Source: CAWBOY01 sp963790585 (GTDB lineage: Bacteria; Planctomycetota; Planctomycetia; Gemmatales; Gemmataceae). From it: 64,000 nucleotides of DNA. The translations under genes were made by a program, and so were the position numbers. The stretch is taken from assembly GCA_963790585.1 (NCBI GenBank), contig CAWBOY010000007.1, forward strand, positions 496,001 through 560,000. Reading direction: 5' to 3'. A model generated the notes under the pieces. It worked only from the letters and a program-made list of their open reading frames with translations, did no database searches and was not told where the DNA came from. Positions 35,001 through 44,352 of the stretch are shown in pieces (the first letter of the stretch is position 1; each line of letters begins with the position of its first letter).

Positions 35001-35525
35001 GAAAAAGCGATCCGCGCCTTGACGGCCGTCTATCAGAAAGACCGCCAATCCGCCATGGCCCGGCAGGCCCTCCGCAATAGCCATTGGGGCCGAGCCAAGG
35101 CTTACGACCGTCTTGAGAAGTTTGCCGAAGCCGTCAAGGACTGGGACAAGGTGATCGCGCTCACTCCCAAGGAAACGCAGCCCCGCTACCAGGTCGCCCA
35201 CGCGATCTCACAAGTCAAAGCCGGCCGCGTCGCGGAGGCCGTGGCCGAGGTGACCGCGCTTTTGACCCCCGACCGCGCCTGGCCCGTGCATAGGTGGTAC
35301 GAATGCGCCTGCGTCTATGCCATCGCCAGCAGCAAGAGCACGGACCAAAAGCAAAAATACGCCGATCGGGCCATGGAATTGCTGCAGCGGGCCATCAAAG
35401 GCGGTTATAAGGACGCCGCCCAGCTAAGAACGGACGCCGACCTCAACGCCTTGCGTGAGCGAAGCGACTTCAAACAACTGCTTGAAGGACTAGAGAAAAG
35501 CGCTACCACTAAACCAGCCGGGTGA
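32058..35525 (+). CDS. Membrane Ser/Thr kinase paralogue with degenerate DFG motif (kinase 2)
   Basis: A 1155-residue protein. The PknB-like kinase domain lies near residues 100-380: IGEGGMGEVWVAK, VALKLIK, HRDLKPANI (about 223) and YMSPEQASF. The DFG motif reads NFG (Asn246, codon AAT), whereas the upstream paralogue has GAT, so the Mg-binding Asp is lost. A membrane segment near residue 430 (AAGLVFLTLVGGIVGTTFGM) is followed by a Glu/Ala/Arg-rich coiled coil (EGERNAKEREAARAEGERLA) and about seven 48-residue TPR-like units. It overlaps kinase 1 by 4 nt. It may act as a pseudokinase partner (inference). Confidence 0.92.
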   Translation: MSEETLFHQALSKPIALRSAFLNAACADDPTLRAAVEALLAAHDAAGNWLDQPLVEVSPTIHSKPGSARANNPAPDDLPKPDAITTDFRLQIETGVVIAGRYTLQEKIGEGGMGEVWVAKQTDPVKRRVALKLIKTGMDSKAVFARFEQERQALALMDHPNIAAVLDGGMTSTGQPFFAMELVNGLPLTKFCDEAKLTPRDRLELFIPICHAVQHAHQKGIVHRDLKPANILVTMIDGRPVPKVINFGVAKATAGKLTEESLSTQFGAVVGTLEYMSPEQASFSNEDIDTRADIYSLGVILYELLTGLRPFDAKRLQKAAYTEMIRIVREEAPSKPSTRLSTDESLPSLAALRQTEPRKLMALLRGELDWVVMKCLEKQRDRRYETANGLTRDIQRYLANEPVEARPPSVGYRLNKFLQRNKGAVFAAGLVFLTLVGGIVGTTFGMLHAESRRIEAEEARGREAARAEGERNAKEREAARAEGERLAKEREALRADGERKAKEFAAKQQAKAEKARDRTHRVLEDMTSAVTGDSLATQKELSDEQKKFLAEVLSYYKEFAGETAEDEPSRARAALAALRVGFIEYRLGRKGESAVAFRLARDGIEQLLAESPGKPLYRHVHAIAYNSLGNLTADRGNRTGAVTPLQQGLEILEKLVAEFPKDANYRKTLAASHDNLGNLLTDLERRPAAEPHLRKALEIHKKLAAEFPDEPKLRQDLALSHNNLGRLLNAMGNPREAEVQYRQALDIGLKLDAKHPKLPHIREELAVCHQNLGNLLRLQRKLPEADEQLRHSVTILQKLANDYPLVPAYRESLAQSHASIGHLLIDQGKRPLAEAQHRKALVLREELAAEFPLMSKYRQEQGWSHNNLGNLLVDLKKLPEAEEQFRKGLAVHEKLCADFQSEPTYRQELARSLGDLGNLLIDLEKWPEAEQHLRKAVTFYEKQAAQFPGNQSFQIDLGRNYGNLGKAINERGKPTDSLEWFEKAIRALTAVYQKDRQSAMARQALRNSHWGRAKAYDRLEKFAEAVKDWDKVIALTPKETQPRYQVAHAISQVKAGRVAEAVAEVTALLTPDRAWPVHRWYECACVYAIASSKSTDQKQKYADRAMELLQRAIKGGYKDAAQLRTDADLNALRERSDFKQLLEGLEKSATTKPAG

Positions 35526-36084
35526 GCGAGAGGTAAGGACGGGAATTCGTTTCATTCACCCCCCATACACTCCCCCGAACGAATCCTGAACGAACTAAAC
35601 AATTGACTCTTCTTACGTTCGCACAAGGGCTTACGTTAATTTGCACGTTTCGTTTCCTCCCTGCGCTGGCTCACAAGCCCCAAGCGCAAGCGCGGAGTCT
35701 TTGACTCCGAACCGCGCGCTTCCGCTTGGGACTGGTGAGCCAGCGCGCGCTCAAGTCCGCGACAGCCAAAACGCTATCTGGCGTGGCTGGAAATCGAGAA
35801 ACGAAGAGAGGTTGGGTAAAATGTGCCGTTGCGCTTGACTCGCGTCGATAAGTTTACTACGAAGAGATTACTTTCAGCCATACCAAGGCCAGGAAGACAC
35901 TGCTGGAATGGTTTTCAAAGTCGATGGAAGTGGCCGACAGGCAACGCGTTCCGATAAATCGGGTCATGCGGAATGTTCGTGGGCTTAACTCCGTGTCGGG
36001 CCCAAGATTTCATCGATCTCCGCGATAGTTCGTTCGTGCCGGTGTCGATAACGTGAGGGACAGCGGGATAGAGCCCTCATCCCT
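35526..36084. other. Intergenic region with palindromic repeat family G
   Basis: An inverted repeat with arms GCGCTGGCTCAC...GTGAGCCAGCGC and inner arms CCCCAAGCGCAAGCGCGG / CCGCGCGCTTCCGCTTGGG spans about 35662-35747. The remainder shows no convincing gene. Confidence 0.6.
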
Positions 36085-36474
36085 GTGGAATTCTTGATCG
36101 AGGACACACTGATGTTCGGTGGTACACTGCTTGTTTCTACCTGGCTGGAGGCGGAGCTGGGGCGCCCCCAGACCGGGTCGCCGCTCGATCCCTCGTCCCC
36201 TTTGAATCCTCGCGCCCGCGATGAAGACGAAGACGAGGACGTTTCCGGGAACGGCGAGGACACAGACGACGAGGATGACGATCTCGACGACGATGACGAC
36301 GACCTCGACGATGACGACTTCGACGACGAGTTCGACGAAGACGACCTCGACGATGACGACTTCGATGATGACGACGACTTCGACGATGAAGATTTCGACG
36401 ATGAAGATTTCGACGATGAAGATGATGAAGACGAAGAGGATGAAGACGAAGATGAAGCCGACATAGACGAGTGA
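36085..36474 (+). CDS. Highly acidic Asp/Glu-rich protein
   Basis: 129 residues (or 121 from the inner Met, MFGGTLLVSTWLEAEL). After residue ~45 it is almost entirely Asp, Glu and Phe in imperfect blocks such as DDDDLDDDDFDD and DEDFDDEDFDDE, coded by a diverged GAYGAC/TTCGAC repeat. The opposite strand gives an open poly-Ser/Lys frame that I regard as a shadow. Such proteins may bind calcium or basic partners (inference). It stands alone. Confidence 0.55.
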   Translation: MEFLIEDTLMFGGTLLVSTWLEAELGRPQTGSPLDPSSPLNPRARDEDEDEDVSGNGEDTDDEDDDLDDDDDDLDDDDFDDEFDEDDLDDDDFDDDDDFDDEDFDDEDFDDEDDEDEEDEDEDEADIDE

Positions 36475-36679
36475 CATCGGCCTGTCAGCGTAGATGATTT
36501 CGATCAAGCCGGTCGGTCCGTGCGTGAGCGCTCGTGACCGACCGGCTTTTCTACTATGCAGCACGGGACTTGCTTTGCACTTCCAGCCGAGACGGTTATA
36601 ATCAGCTTCAGGTTCGGGGCAGGGTTTCCTATCTCGGAGCCCGCCAACCACCCGATCGACCTCTCACGCAGGGGGAGCT

Positions 36680-37114
36680 ATGGCGCAGCAAGGCAAGCAC
36701 TTCAGTGAAGGGTCTGAATCGACTCCCGCCGGCAAATCACAGGCTCGCGGCAGCGATCAGAGTCAGCTCGATTTCGAACTCGAATTCTTCGGAGGGGTTA
36801 TCGCTCAGCAACCCAGCTACGTGGATGTTCTCCGCGTCATGGGAAATCTGCTTACTCTCAAAGGACGTTTCGCCGACGGCCTCGTCATCGATAAGCGTCT
36901 GGTGCAACTCCGCCCGAGCGATTCGCTCGCGCACTATAACCTCGCGTGCAGCTATGCACTACTCAAGCGCCCCGAGCAGGCGCTCAAGACGCTGCGCCGC
37001 GCGATCGAGCTCGGCTATCGCGATTTTCGCTACATGAGCGAGGACCACGACCTCGACGCGATCCGCCACGACCCGCGCTTTCAGCAGATGTTGCTGGAAT
37101 ATGAGGCGATTTGA
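36680..37114 (+). CDS. TPR repeat protein
   Basis: A 144-residue soluble protein. A polar N-terminus (about 30 residues) is followed by two to three TPR-type helix pairs: VDVLRVMGNLLTLKGRFADG, DSLAHYNLACSYALLKRPEQ, ALKTLRRAIELGYRDFRYMS. It ends with the HDLDAIRHDPRFQQML motif also seen at the ends of many planctomycete TPR proteins, including the two kinases here (DLNALRERSDFKQLL type). GGGGGAGCT precedes the ATG. A protein-protein interaction role is likely; partners unknown. Confidence 0.8.
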   Translation: MAQQGKHFSEGSESTPAGKSQARGSDQSQLDFELEFFGGVIAQQPSYVDVLRVMGNLLTLKGRFADGLVIDKRLVQLRPSDSLAHYNLACSYALLKRPEQALKTLRRAIELGYRDFRYMSEDHDLDAIRHDPRFQQMLLEYEAI

Positions 37115-37147
37115 AAAGACGGTCCGGACAGAAAAGCTGGGATCTTG

Positions 37148-37265
37148 GCGAGCCGGGAGCGTCAGCGACCGGAGGTTTGTTTTCAAGAGCCGGGAGCGTC
37201 AGCGACCGGAGAGAATCCGAGCGCTCGTAACGCTCTCCGGTCGCTTACGCTCCCGGCTCTTGAAA
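37148..37265. repeat. Family A palindromic repeat
   Basis: Two GAGCCGGGAGCGTCAGCGACCGGAG arms in direct order, then the inverse CTCCGGTCGCTTACGCTCCCGGCTC. It lies between convergent genes. Confidence 0.85.
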
Positions 37266-37290
37266 ACGAAAGATCCAAGCGGAATCCATT

Positions 37291-38157
<867 letters not shown>

Positions 38158-38367
38158 GATGATGTGCTCCTTGGGAAGCTCGCATCCTATCACTGATACG
38201 TTGCTGTCGTCAACGAACCGGATCGCCGATTTTGCCGATTTTTTCGCCTGGCCGGTCGGCCTTCGCCTGTCACGATTTGCCCGCGCCGCTATCATAGCAG
38301 TTGCTCCCAACGACCGGCGTTGCCGACGCCGCATATAGGATCATCCCCGTAGGTTCCGAGGCCACTG

Positions 38368-39441
38368 ATGCGCGACGCTTCGCACTCCTTCCTTCAAAAG
38401 CTTCTCGACACCCCTTCCCCATCCGGCTTCGAGCGCCCCATTCAAGACATCGTGCGCGACTGGGCCCACGCCTACGCCGACGAAGTGCGCACCGACCGCC
38501 ACGGCAATGTTATCGCGGTCAAGTACCCCGCGGGCGGGGCCAACGCATCGTTGCCGCGCGTCATGCTCGCCGGGCATTGCGATCAGATCGCCTTGATGGT
38601 CCAGCACATCGACGACAATGGCTTTCTCTACGTGCAGCCGATGGGCGGCTGGGATATGCAGATCCTTCTGGGGCAATACCTTACGGTATGGGCTAAAGGA
38701 GGTCCGGTAACGGGTGTAATCGCCCGCCGTGCGCCGCACCTGATGACGGCGGACGAGCGAAATAAGGTGCCGCAGTTCACCGACGTTTGGATCGACATCG
38801 GCGCGAAGGACCGCAAAGACGCCGAGGAGCTGGTTTGCTCCGGCGATCCGGTGACCTTCGCACTCGGCTATCGACCGCTGCGCAACGGGCTGTCCGCATC
38901 TCCCGGCATGGATGACAAGGTCGGTCTCTGGACCGTCATGGAAACGCTCCGCCTGATGCAGGGGCATGAGCTCAAGGTCCCGGTTTATTGCGTCTCGACC
39001 GTCCAGGAAGAGATCGGCCTGCGCGGCGCGACCACGAGCGCCTATGGCATCGACCCCACCATCGGCATCGCCGTCGACGTTTGCCACGCCACCGACACGC
39101 CCGGAAATGACAAGAAACTACTAGGCGATACCCGGCTCGGCGGCGGCCCGGTCCTTTATCGCGGCCCGAACATCAACCCGCGCGTCTACGACCACCTGCA
39201 CGCCTCCGCCAAGGCAAAGGAGATCGGCGTCCAGCTGCGCGGCGTACCGCGCGCGACCGGCACCGATGCCAACGCCATCCAATTGAGCCGAGCAGGTGTG
39301 GCGACAGGCCTCGTCGGCATCCCGAATCGCTACATGCACAGCCCAGTCGAGGTGGTGAGCCTCGCCGATCTGGAACACGCAGCGCAATTGTTGGCCGAGT
39401 TTTGTTTGACGCTGACGCCCGAAATGGATTGGACGCCGTGA
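38368..39441 (+). CDS. M42 family metallopeptidase (glutamyl/deblocking aminopeptidase type)
   Basis: A 357-residue cytoplasmic di-metal aminopeptidase. DTPSPSGFE is at the start, the metal ligand His is in MLAGHCDQIALMV, the bridging Asp in SPGMDDKVGLW, the catalytic Glu pair in VQEEIGLRGA, and the last ligands are in AVDVCHATDTPG and NRYMHSPVEVV. The order and spacing match M42 enzymes, which form tetrahedral dodecamers that trim small peptides. The length is normal. It stands between divergent and co-directional genes with no obvious operon partner. Confidence 0.92.
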   Translation: MRDASHSFLQKLLDTPSPSGFERPIQDIVRDWAHAYADEVRTDRHGNVIAVKYPAGGANASLPRVMLAGHCDQIALMVQHIDDNGFLYVQPMGGWDMQILLGQYLTVWAKGGPVTGVIARRAPHLMTADERNKVPQFTDVWIDIGAKDRKDAEELVCSGDPVTFALGYRPLRNGLSASPGMDDKVGLWTVMETLRLMQGHELKVPVYCVSTVQEEIGLRGATTSAYGIDPTIGIAVDVCHATDTPGNDKKLLGDTRLGGGPVLYRGPNINPRVYDHLHASAKAKEIGVQLRGVPRATGTDANAIQLSRAGVATGLVGIPNRYMHSPVEVVSLADLEHAAQLLAEFCLTLTPEMDWTP

Positions 39442-39459
39442 ACGATTCGTCCGAAACGT

Positions 39460-39720
39460 AGACGCGGCATCTTGCCGCGTTTCACGTAGGTAGAGCCGTG
39501 GCCGGGGTCGGTACCCCGACCCCGGAATTGCCCTAGCGGCCCCAAAGAACCGGGGTCGGAGTACCGACCCCGGCCACGGCTCCCCGAAGGGAGAGAGGGG
39601 CTAGTCCATCCTCCCCTCTCCCTCAGGGAGAGGGGTCGGGGGTGAGGGTGGCAAAGTCCGCGAAAATCCCACCCCCTCACCCCAACCCCTCTCCCCCTAA
39701 AGGGGGCGAGGGGCTTATCC
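39460..39720. repeat. Cluster of three palindromic repeats (families E, B and I)
   Basis: A GTAGACGCGGCATCTTGCCGCG unit (39460-39483), a family B palindrome (39496-39580), and a C-rich element (about 39590-39720) with CCCCTCTCCCTCAGGGAGAGGGG and an inverted CCCCTCTCCCCC... counterpart follow one another between two genes. Confidence 0.8.
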
Positions 39721-39729
39721 GAGACCCCC

Positions 39730-40716
39730 ATGCTCCCCCTCCTCATCACCGGCGTCTCCGGCGTCGCAGGTTACAACGCCTTCTTGAATCTCCATGCCCG
39801 CTTTCCCGGCCGGGTCATCGGGCAGCGCCCCTCCGTTACCTGGCAGCTCACAGGACCAGGCATCGTCGCGGTCGATACCGAAGATTACGCCGGCCTGGAA
39901 CGCCTCTTCGAGGAACAGCGCTTCGCCGCCGTGCTGAACACGACGGGCAATTGCGCTCTGAAATCGTGCGAATTGGATCCGGCCATGTCCTGGCGGACCA
40001 ATGTGCTCAGTGCCGCCAATGTCGCCAAGGCGGCGCGGCGCTTCGATTGCCGGCTGGTGCATCTTTCCTCGGACCTGGTCTTTTCCGGATCAGCACCGAC
40101 ACAGCCCTATCGCGAGACCGATGCCGTCGATCCAGTAACCGTTTATGGCAAAACGATGGCCGAGGGAGAGCAGGAGGTAGCTCGTATTCATCCCGGAGCC
40201 GCAATCCTGCGGATTTCGCTGCCGATGGGCCCAAGCTTTAATCGTCACGCCGGCGCGATCGATTGGATTCAGTCTCGCTTCCGCAACGACCGCCCGGCGA
40301 CCTTGTATTTCGACGAGGTACGCTCGTGTACCTATACCGACGATCTCAACGACGTCTTCGAGCGCTTCCTGCTCAGCGACGAGGCGGGCCTTTATCACCT
40401 CGGCGCCCCGCGTGCCGCGACCCTTTATCAGATTGCCCAAATCGTCAACCGTGTCGGCGGCTACAATCCCGATCTTTTAAGGGGCTGTCCCCGCATCGAA
40501 GCGGGCCCCATGCCGCCGCGCGCGGGCAATGTGAGCATGGATAGCGAAAAGCTCTACGATTTGCTAAGCCGATGCCCATTCCAGAATTGGCCTGTCGGCG
40601 AGGAGTTGTTCCCAAGCGACCGGCAATGGCACTATCGCCGCGAGAGCGAACAACCGGGGTCGCTGGCATGGTTGAAGGAGCGGTTGTATCGGTATCCGAG
40701 GATGCAAATTGTGTGA
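39730..40716 (+). CDS. RmlD-like SDR family sugar nucleotide reductase
   Basis: A 328-residue extended short-chain dehydrogenase. The NAD(P) motif is LLITGVSGVAGYNAF (a GxxGxxG variant), NTTGNCALKSCELDP matches the RmlD 'N.AAYT.VD..E' region, and LVHLSSDLVFSGS and the catalytic YGKTMAE (YxxxK) follow. The C-terminal half binds the sugar nucleotide (ATLYQIAQIVNRVGGYNPDL). RmlD enzymes reduce dTDP-4-dehydrorhamnose; whether this one does is unknown. A family A repeat lies immediately downstream. Confidence 0.85.
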   Translation: MLPLLITGVSGVAGYNAFLNLHARFPGRVIGQRPSVTWQLTGPGIVAVDTEDYAGLERLFEEQRFAAVLNTTGNCALKSCELDPAMSWRTNVLSAANVAKAARRFDCRLVHLSSDLVFSGSAPTQPYRETDAVDPVTVYGKTMAEGEQEVARIHPGAAILRISLPMGPSFNRHAGAIDWIQSRFRNDRPATLYFDEVRSCTYTDDLNDVFERFLLSDEAGLYHLGAPRAATLYQIAQIVNRVGGYNPDLLRGCPRIEAGPMPPRAGNVSMDSEKLYDLLSRCPFQNWPVGEELFPSDRQWHYRRESEQPGSLAWLKERLYRYPRMQIV

Positions 40717-40730
40717 GAGGTGGCGCCTTC

Positions 40731-40852
40731 ACGAGCCGGGAGCGTCAGCGACCGGAGCGCATTCTGTATTCACGAGCCGGGAGCGTCAACGACCGGAGCG
40801 CATTATACTCGCTCTGATTCTCTCCGGTCGCTCACGCTCTCGGCTCGTGAAA
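40731..40852. repeat. Family A palindromic repeat
   Basis: Two direct arms (ACGAGCCGGGAGCGTCA) and one inverted arm (CGCTCTCGGCTCGT) between convergent genes. Confidence 0.85.
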
Positions 40853-40857
40853 ACCCT

Positions 40858-42261
40858 TTACCGCTCCTGCACATCTTTCTTCTTCGCATCCGCTCCCGCC
40901 TCGCCGGTGCCCAGCGTCTCCTTCAACTTCTTCACGGCATTCTCCAGGGCGTCCAGCGCCTTCTTGGTGGCGCCCTTATCTTTGGCGTCCTGGAGGGTGC
41001 GGAGACTTAACTCCAGATCCGCGAGCATCAAAGCCTCCCTGGCGCGGACTTTCACGGCATCTTCTTTTGGTGAGCCTGGTGCCTGGGCGTTCTTCGGGGC
41101 GACAGCGTCGGCAGCTATTCCACGAAGCTGAACCATCGCCTTGCTCTTGGCTTCTTTCTCTTGCGCTGCTAGTTGGGCATTGGTCTGAGCCACCATGCTG
41201 TTATATGCTGCTTGCTCTTGGGCGATCTTGGAGCGCGTCAGTTCTTGGTTGTGGGCGGCAGCCAGCTCGCGCATCGCGGTTTCCTGGGAGCGAACTTTAT
41301 CCAGGGCCAACTCCAGGCTACGCCGCAGCAGATCGTTTTCTTTCCGCAATGCCTCAAGCTCGGACTTGCCTTTGCCGTCTTGCGCCAGCGCTGTGCCCGC
41401 TCCGATTGTCGTGTAATACGCCACGCCGCTGGCGCCGACGGCCAGGACCATCAACACCGACGCCGTAATCATCTTCAGTTTCGTTAGGAACATGGTCTTC
41501 ATCACTCCCGTAGTTAGAGCGGCCGCTGGCAGAGCCAAAGCCGCCGTTTGTCCCGACGCGAATTGCAACGCCACCTTGGCCGTCGCCAAGGCCAACGATA
41601 AGGGAACCTCCGCGATCGCTCGCCCATCGGCGATTGCCACCGCCAACAACGACGCCGACAATGGGAACCCGCGCTTCGCCAGACGCTTGGCCAACATCTG
41701 CCGAGCCGTCGACAATCGACTCAACACCGTGCCATGCGGCATCCCGAGCAAGCGAGCGACCTCCTTGCGCATGCGCCCCTCCAGATCACAGAGGATGACA
41801 GCGGCCCGGTATTTGTCCGGCAGCTGATTCAACTCCTGATCGAGCAGTACGCGCCAATCCTGTACCTCAATCGGCGCGACCTGGGGATGAGGATGATTGC
41901 CCATCGGCATCTCCCGCGCTTGCCGCCGATCCTTGGCCGCCTTCGCCTCCAGAGCCGCCCGATAAGCCACGGAATAAAGCCAAGAGCTGAGCGACGCCCG
42001 CTTGGCCACGGAGGATGCCTTCCGCGCCAAAATAAAGAACGCCGCCTGAAACGCATCTTCCGCGTCGTGGAGATGCCGCAGCACGCGCTGACAGACGCCG
42101 AGCACCATCGGCCCGTGCCGCCGCACCAACGAAGCGAACGCAGCCTGGTCTTGCCCCGCAAGGAACCGGCTCAAAAGCTGGCTATCGCTGACATCACCAT
42201 CCGCTGACGCGACGAGCCGGCGCAGATGTTCGACGACGTTCTTCACCGTGGGACCCTCCAT
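40858..42261 (-). CDS. ECF sigma factor with membrane segment and coiled-coil extension (ECF01-Gob-like)
   Basis: 467 residues. Residues 1-200 are an ECF sigma factor: RHGPMVLGVCQRVLRHLHDA, EDAFQAAFFILARKA (region 2) and YRAAVILCDLEGRMRKEVAR, LLGMPHGTVLSRLSTARQML (region 4). Then come a hydrophobic segment near 275 (MITASVLMVLAVGASGVAYY), a heptad coiled coil (LEALRKENDLLRRSLELALD) and a Lys/Ala-rich tail. This architecture is known from Gemmata (ECF01-Gob), where the tail is thought to sense signals across the membrane. Its paralogue lies next to it. Confidence 0.9.
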   Translation of the reverse strand: MEGPTVKNVVEHLRRLVASADGDVSDSQLLSRFLAGQDQAAFASLVRRHGPMVLGVCQRVLRHLHDAEDAFQAAFFILARKASSVAKRASLSSWLYSVAYRAALEAKAAKDRRQAREMPMGNHPHPQVAPIEVQDWRVLLDQELNQLPDKYRAAVILCDLEGRMRKEVARLLGMPHGTVLSRLSTARQMLAKRLAKRGFPLSASLLAVAIADGRAIAEVPLSLALATAKVALQFASGQTAALALPAAALTTGVMKTMFLTKLKMITASVLMVLAVGASGVAYYTTIGAGTALAQDGKGKSELEALRKENDLLRRSLELALDKVRSQETAMRELAAAHNQELTRSKIAQEQAAYNSMVAQTNAQLAAQEKEAKSKAMVQLRGIAADAVAPKNAQAPGSPKEDAVKVRAREALMLADLELSLRTLQDAKDKGATKKALDALENAVKKLKETLGTGEAGADAKKKDVQER

Positions 42262-42570
42262 TCATGCGGGCGCTTCGCTTCTACCTTTATAGAGGGGAGT
42301 GGCGGGGGGAGGATTCGATGATTTTTCTGGGATGAAGTTGAAAGAGGGAGATAAAACGAGCCGGAAGCGTAAGCGACGGGCATTTTGATTCCAAAATGAA
42401 ATGAACCACGAATAACACGAATAGATACAAGAGAGAAACGAACGAATACCTCGCTCCACTTCTTTCTTTTCTTCCTTGTATTTATTCGTGTTATTCGTGG
42501 TTCATTTCATTTTGGAATCAAAATGCCCGTCGCTTACGCTTCCGGCTCGTCAAAGGCAATCCGATAGCGC
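42262..42570. repeat. Giant inverted repeat between two sigma genes, family H
   Basis: Arms 42357-42431 and 42475-42550 (about 75 nt each) are nearly perfect reverse complements around a ~43-nt loop. Each arm holds a family A-like motif (GAGCCGGAAGCGTAAGCGAC) and an ATGAACCACGAATAACACGA motif. It lies between tandem paralogues read leftward. Confidence 0.9.
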
Positions 42571-43986
42571 CTACTTCGGCAACTCCTTCTTGTTACCCAC
42601 GGCTGGCTCACTCGGCTTCAGCGATTCTTTCAACTGCTTCACGGCTGCCTCCAGCGCATCGATCGCCTTTTTCGTTGCATCTTTATCCTTGGCGCCCTGG
42701 AGGAATTGGATGCTCTGCTCGAGAGCGTAAAAATTGCCATATTCCGTACTAAGGAGAGTCGCCTCAGCAGCCGTGCCCGTTTGGGGATTGCTCTTGGTTT
42801 TGGGAGCAACATTACCTTGGGTCGCGGGATTGAAATGCCCAATAATATTCCCTGGCTGGACGGCCAAATTACCGTAAGCCCCAGTTAATGTTGGCAGCGA
42901 TGTTCCCACAGTCGATGTATATGGGTCCAGGTAGATTATCCCTTGGGTGACGTTGGCGTTTTTCCGGTCCGCATCTCGGGCAGCCGTCATCTCACGCAGC
43001 GAGGTTTCCTGAGTGCGGACTTTGTCCAGGGCCAGCTCCAGGCTGCGGCGCAACAGGTCATTCTCTTTTCGCAACGCCTCCAGCTCCGATTTGGCATTGC
43101 CATCTTGAGCCAGCGCCGTTCCAGCGCCGATTGTGGCATAGTAAGCCAAACCGCTCGCGCCGATGGCGAGGGCCATCAGAGCCGACGCCGTAATCATCTT
43201 GAGCTTTGTCATTAACATGGTCTTCATCACTCTCGTAGTTAGAGCGGCTGCCGGCAGGGCCAGAGCCGCGGATTGACCAGAGACGAATTGCACGGCGGCT
43301 TTGGCCGTGGCCAGAGCCAACGATAGCGGAACCTCGGCGATCACACGGCCATCTGCAATGGTAGACGCCAATAGAGATCCGGATAGCGCCAGTCCATGCC
43401 GCGCCAGGCGCTTGGCCAACAATTGGCGAGCGGTCGAGAGACGACTCCACACCGTTCCTTGCGGCATCCCCAGCAACTTGGCCACTTCCTTGCTGGTCCG
43501 CCCTTCCAGGTCGCACAGGACGACCGCTGCGCGGTATTTATCAGGCAACCGATTCACTTCCTGATCGAGCAGCAGACGCCAATCGGGAACCTCGGGCGAC
43601 ACCGCCGCGGGATACGATACATCACCCATCGGTAGCTCTCGCGCTTGTCGCCGATCCTTAACCGTCTTCGCCTCGAGCGCGGCACGATAGGCCACGGAAT
43701 AAAGCCAGGAACTCAACGATTCCCGCTTGGCCACCGAGGCCGCCTTCCGCGCCAGGATGAAGAACGCCGCCTGAAACGCATCCTCGGCATCATGCAGATG
43801 ACGCAGCACGCGCTGGCAGACGCCAAGCACCATCGGCCCATGCCGCCGCACCAACAGGGCAAACGCAGCCTGGTCTTGCCCAGTGATGAACCGTCCCAAA
43901 AGCTGGCTGTCGCTCAGGTCACCCTCAGGCGACGCAACAAGCCGGCGCAGGTGTTCGACGACGTTCTTCACCGTGGGAACCTCCAT
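42571..43986 (-). CDS. ECF sigma factor with membrane segment and coiled-coil extension (paralogue)
   Basis: A 471-residue paralogue of the downstream gene; the sigma part is highly similar and the tails diverge. Sigma region 2 (RHGPMVLGVCQRVLRHLHDA) and region 4 (VVLCDLEGRTSKEVAKLLGM, PQGTVWSRLSTARQLLAKRL) are intact. The membrane segment lies near residue 280 (SALMALAIGASGLAYYATIG), followed by the coiled coil ELEALRKENDLLRRSLELAL. The extracytoplasmic part contains a unique segment (ITQGIIYLDPYTSTVGTSLP type, Gly/Asn/Gln-rich) absent from its neighbour. Sharing of the cytoplasmic part with divergence outside suggests different signals for similar promoters (inference). Confidence 0.9.
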   Translation of the reverse strand: MEVPTVKNVVEHLRRLVASPEGDLSDSQLLGRFITGQDQAAFALLVRRHGPMVLGVCQRVLRHLHDAEDAFQAAFFILARKAASVAKRESLSSWLYSVAYRAALEAKTVKDRRQARELPMGDVSYPAAVSPEVPDWRLLLDQEVNRLPDKYRAAVVLCDLEGRTSKEVAKLLGMPQGTVWSRLSTARQLLAKRLARHGLALSGSLLASTIADGRVIAEVPLSLALATAKAAVQFVSGQSAALALPAAALTTRVMKTMLMTKLKMITASALMALAIGASGLAYYATIGAGTALAQDGNAKSELEALRKENDLLRRSLELALDKVRTQETSLREMTAARDADRKNANVTQGIIYLDPYTSTVGTSLPTLTGAYGNLAVQPGNIIGHFNPATQGNVAPKTKSNPQTGTAAEATLLSTEYGNFYALEQSIQFLQGAKDKDATKKAIDALEAAVKQLKESLKPSEPAVGNKKELPK

Positions 43987-44087
43987 TCGTGCGGGCGTGT
44001 CGCTTCTATTTTAATAGAGGGGGAAAGGGCGGGATTCTTCGATCAGTTTTTGGTATGTTGGCAAGCGACCGGCGCATTTTGTCTTGG

Positions 44088-44164
44088 CGAGCCGGGAGCG
44101 TCAGCTCCCGGAGCAAATCTGAGCGAGTGTAATGCACTCCGGTCGCTTACGCTCCCGGCTCGCC
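44088..44164. repeat. Family A palindromic repeat
   Basis: GGCGAGCCGGGAGCGTCAGC and inverted CGCTTACGCTCCCGGCTCGCC around a short variable loop. It lies upstream of the sigma gene and of the giant-protein gene, between divergent units. Confidence 0.85.
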
Positions 44165-44352
44165 AGCATACCAGCTATTCCGCAAAGGATCAGCAACCGC
44201 CTCGCCACTTAACTCGATTCAATCGAATAGCCCTTCTTACTCGTCTTATTCTTATACGGCCTGTTGCGCCGTGAACGAAAACAATCCCCCGGCAAAGCGG
44301 GGGCTATATAAAAACTGCGTCGACACTAACTTTCCTCTCCTGGGGTATCTCG

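Noticed and set aside
35985..36464. Open frame on the minus strand coding poly-Ser/Lys
   Set aside because: It is the antisense of the Asp/Glu-rich repeat; the plus-strand acidic protein has a more natural N-terminus.
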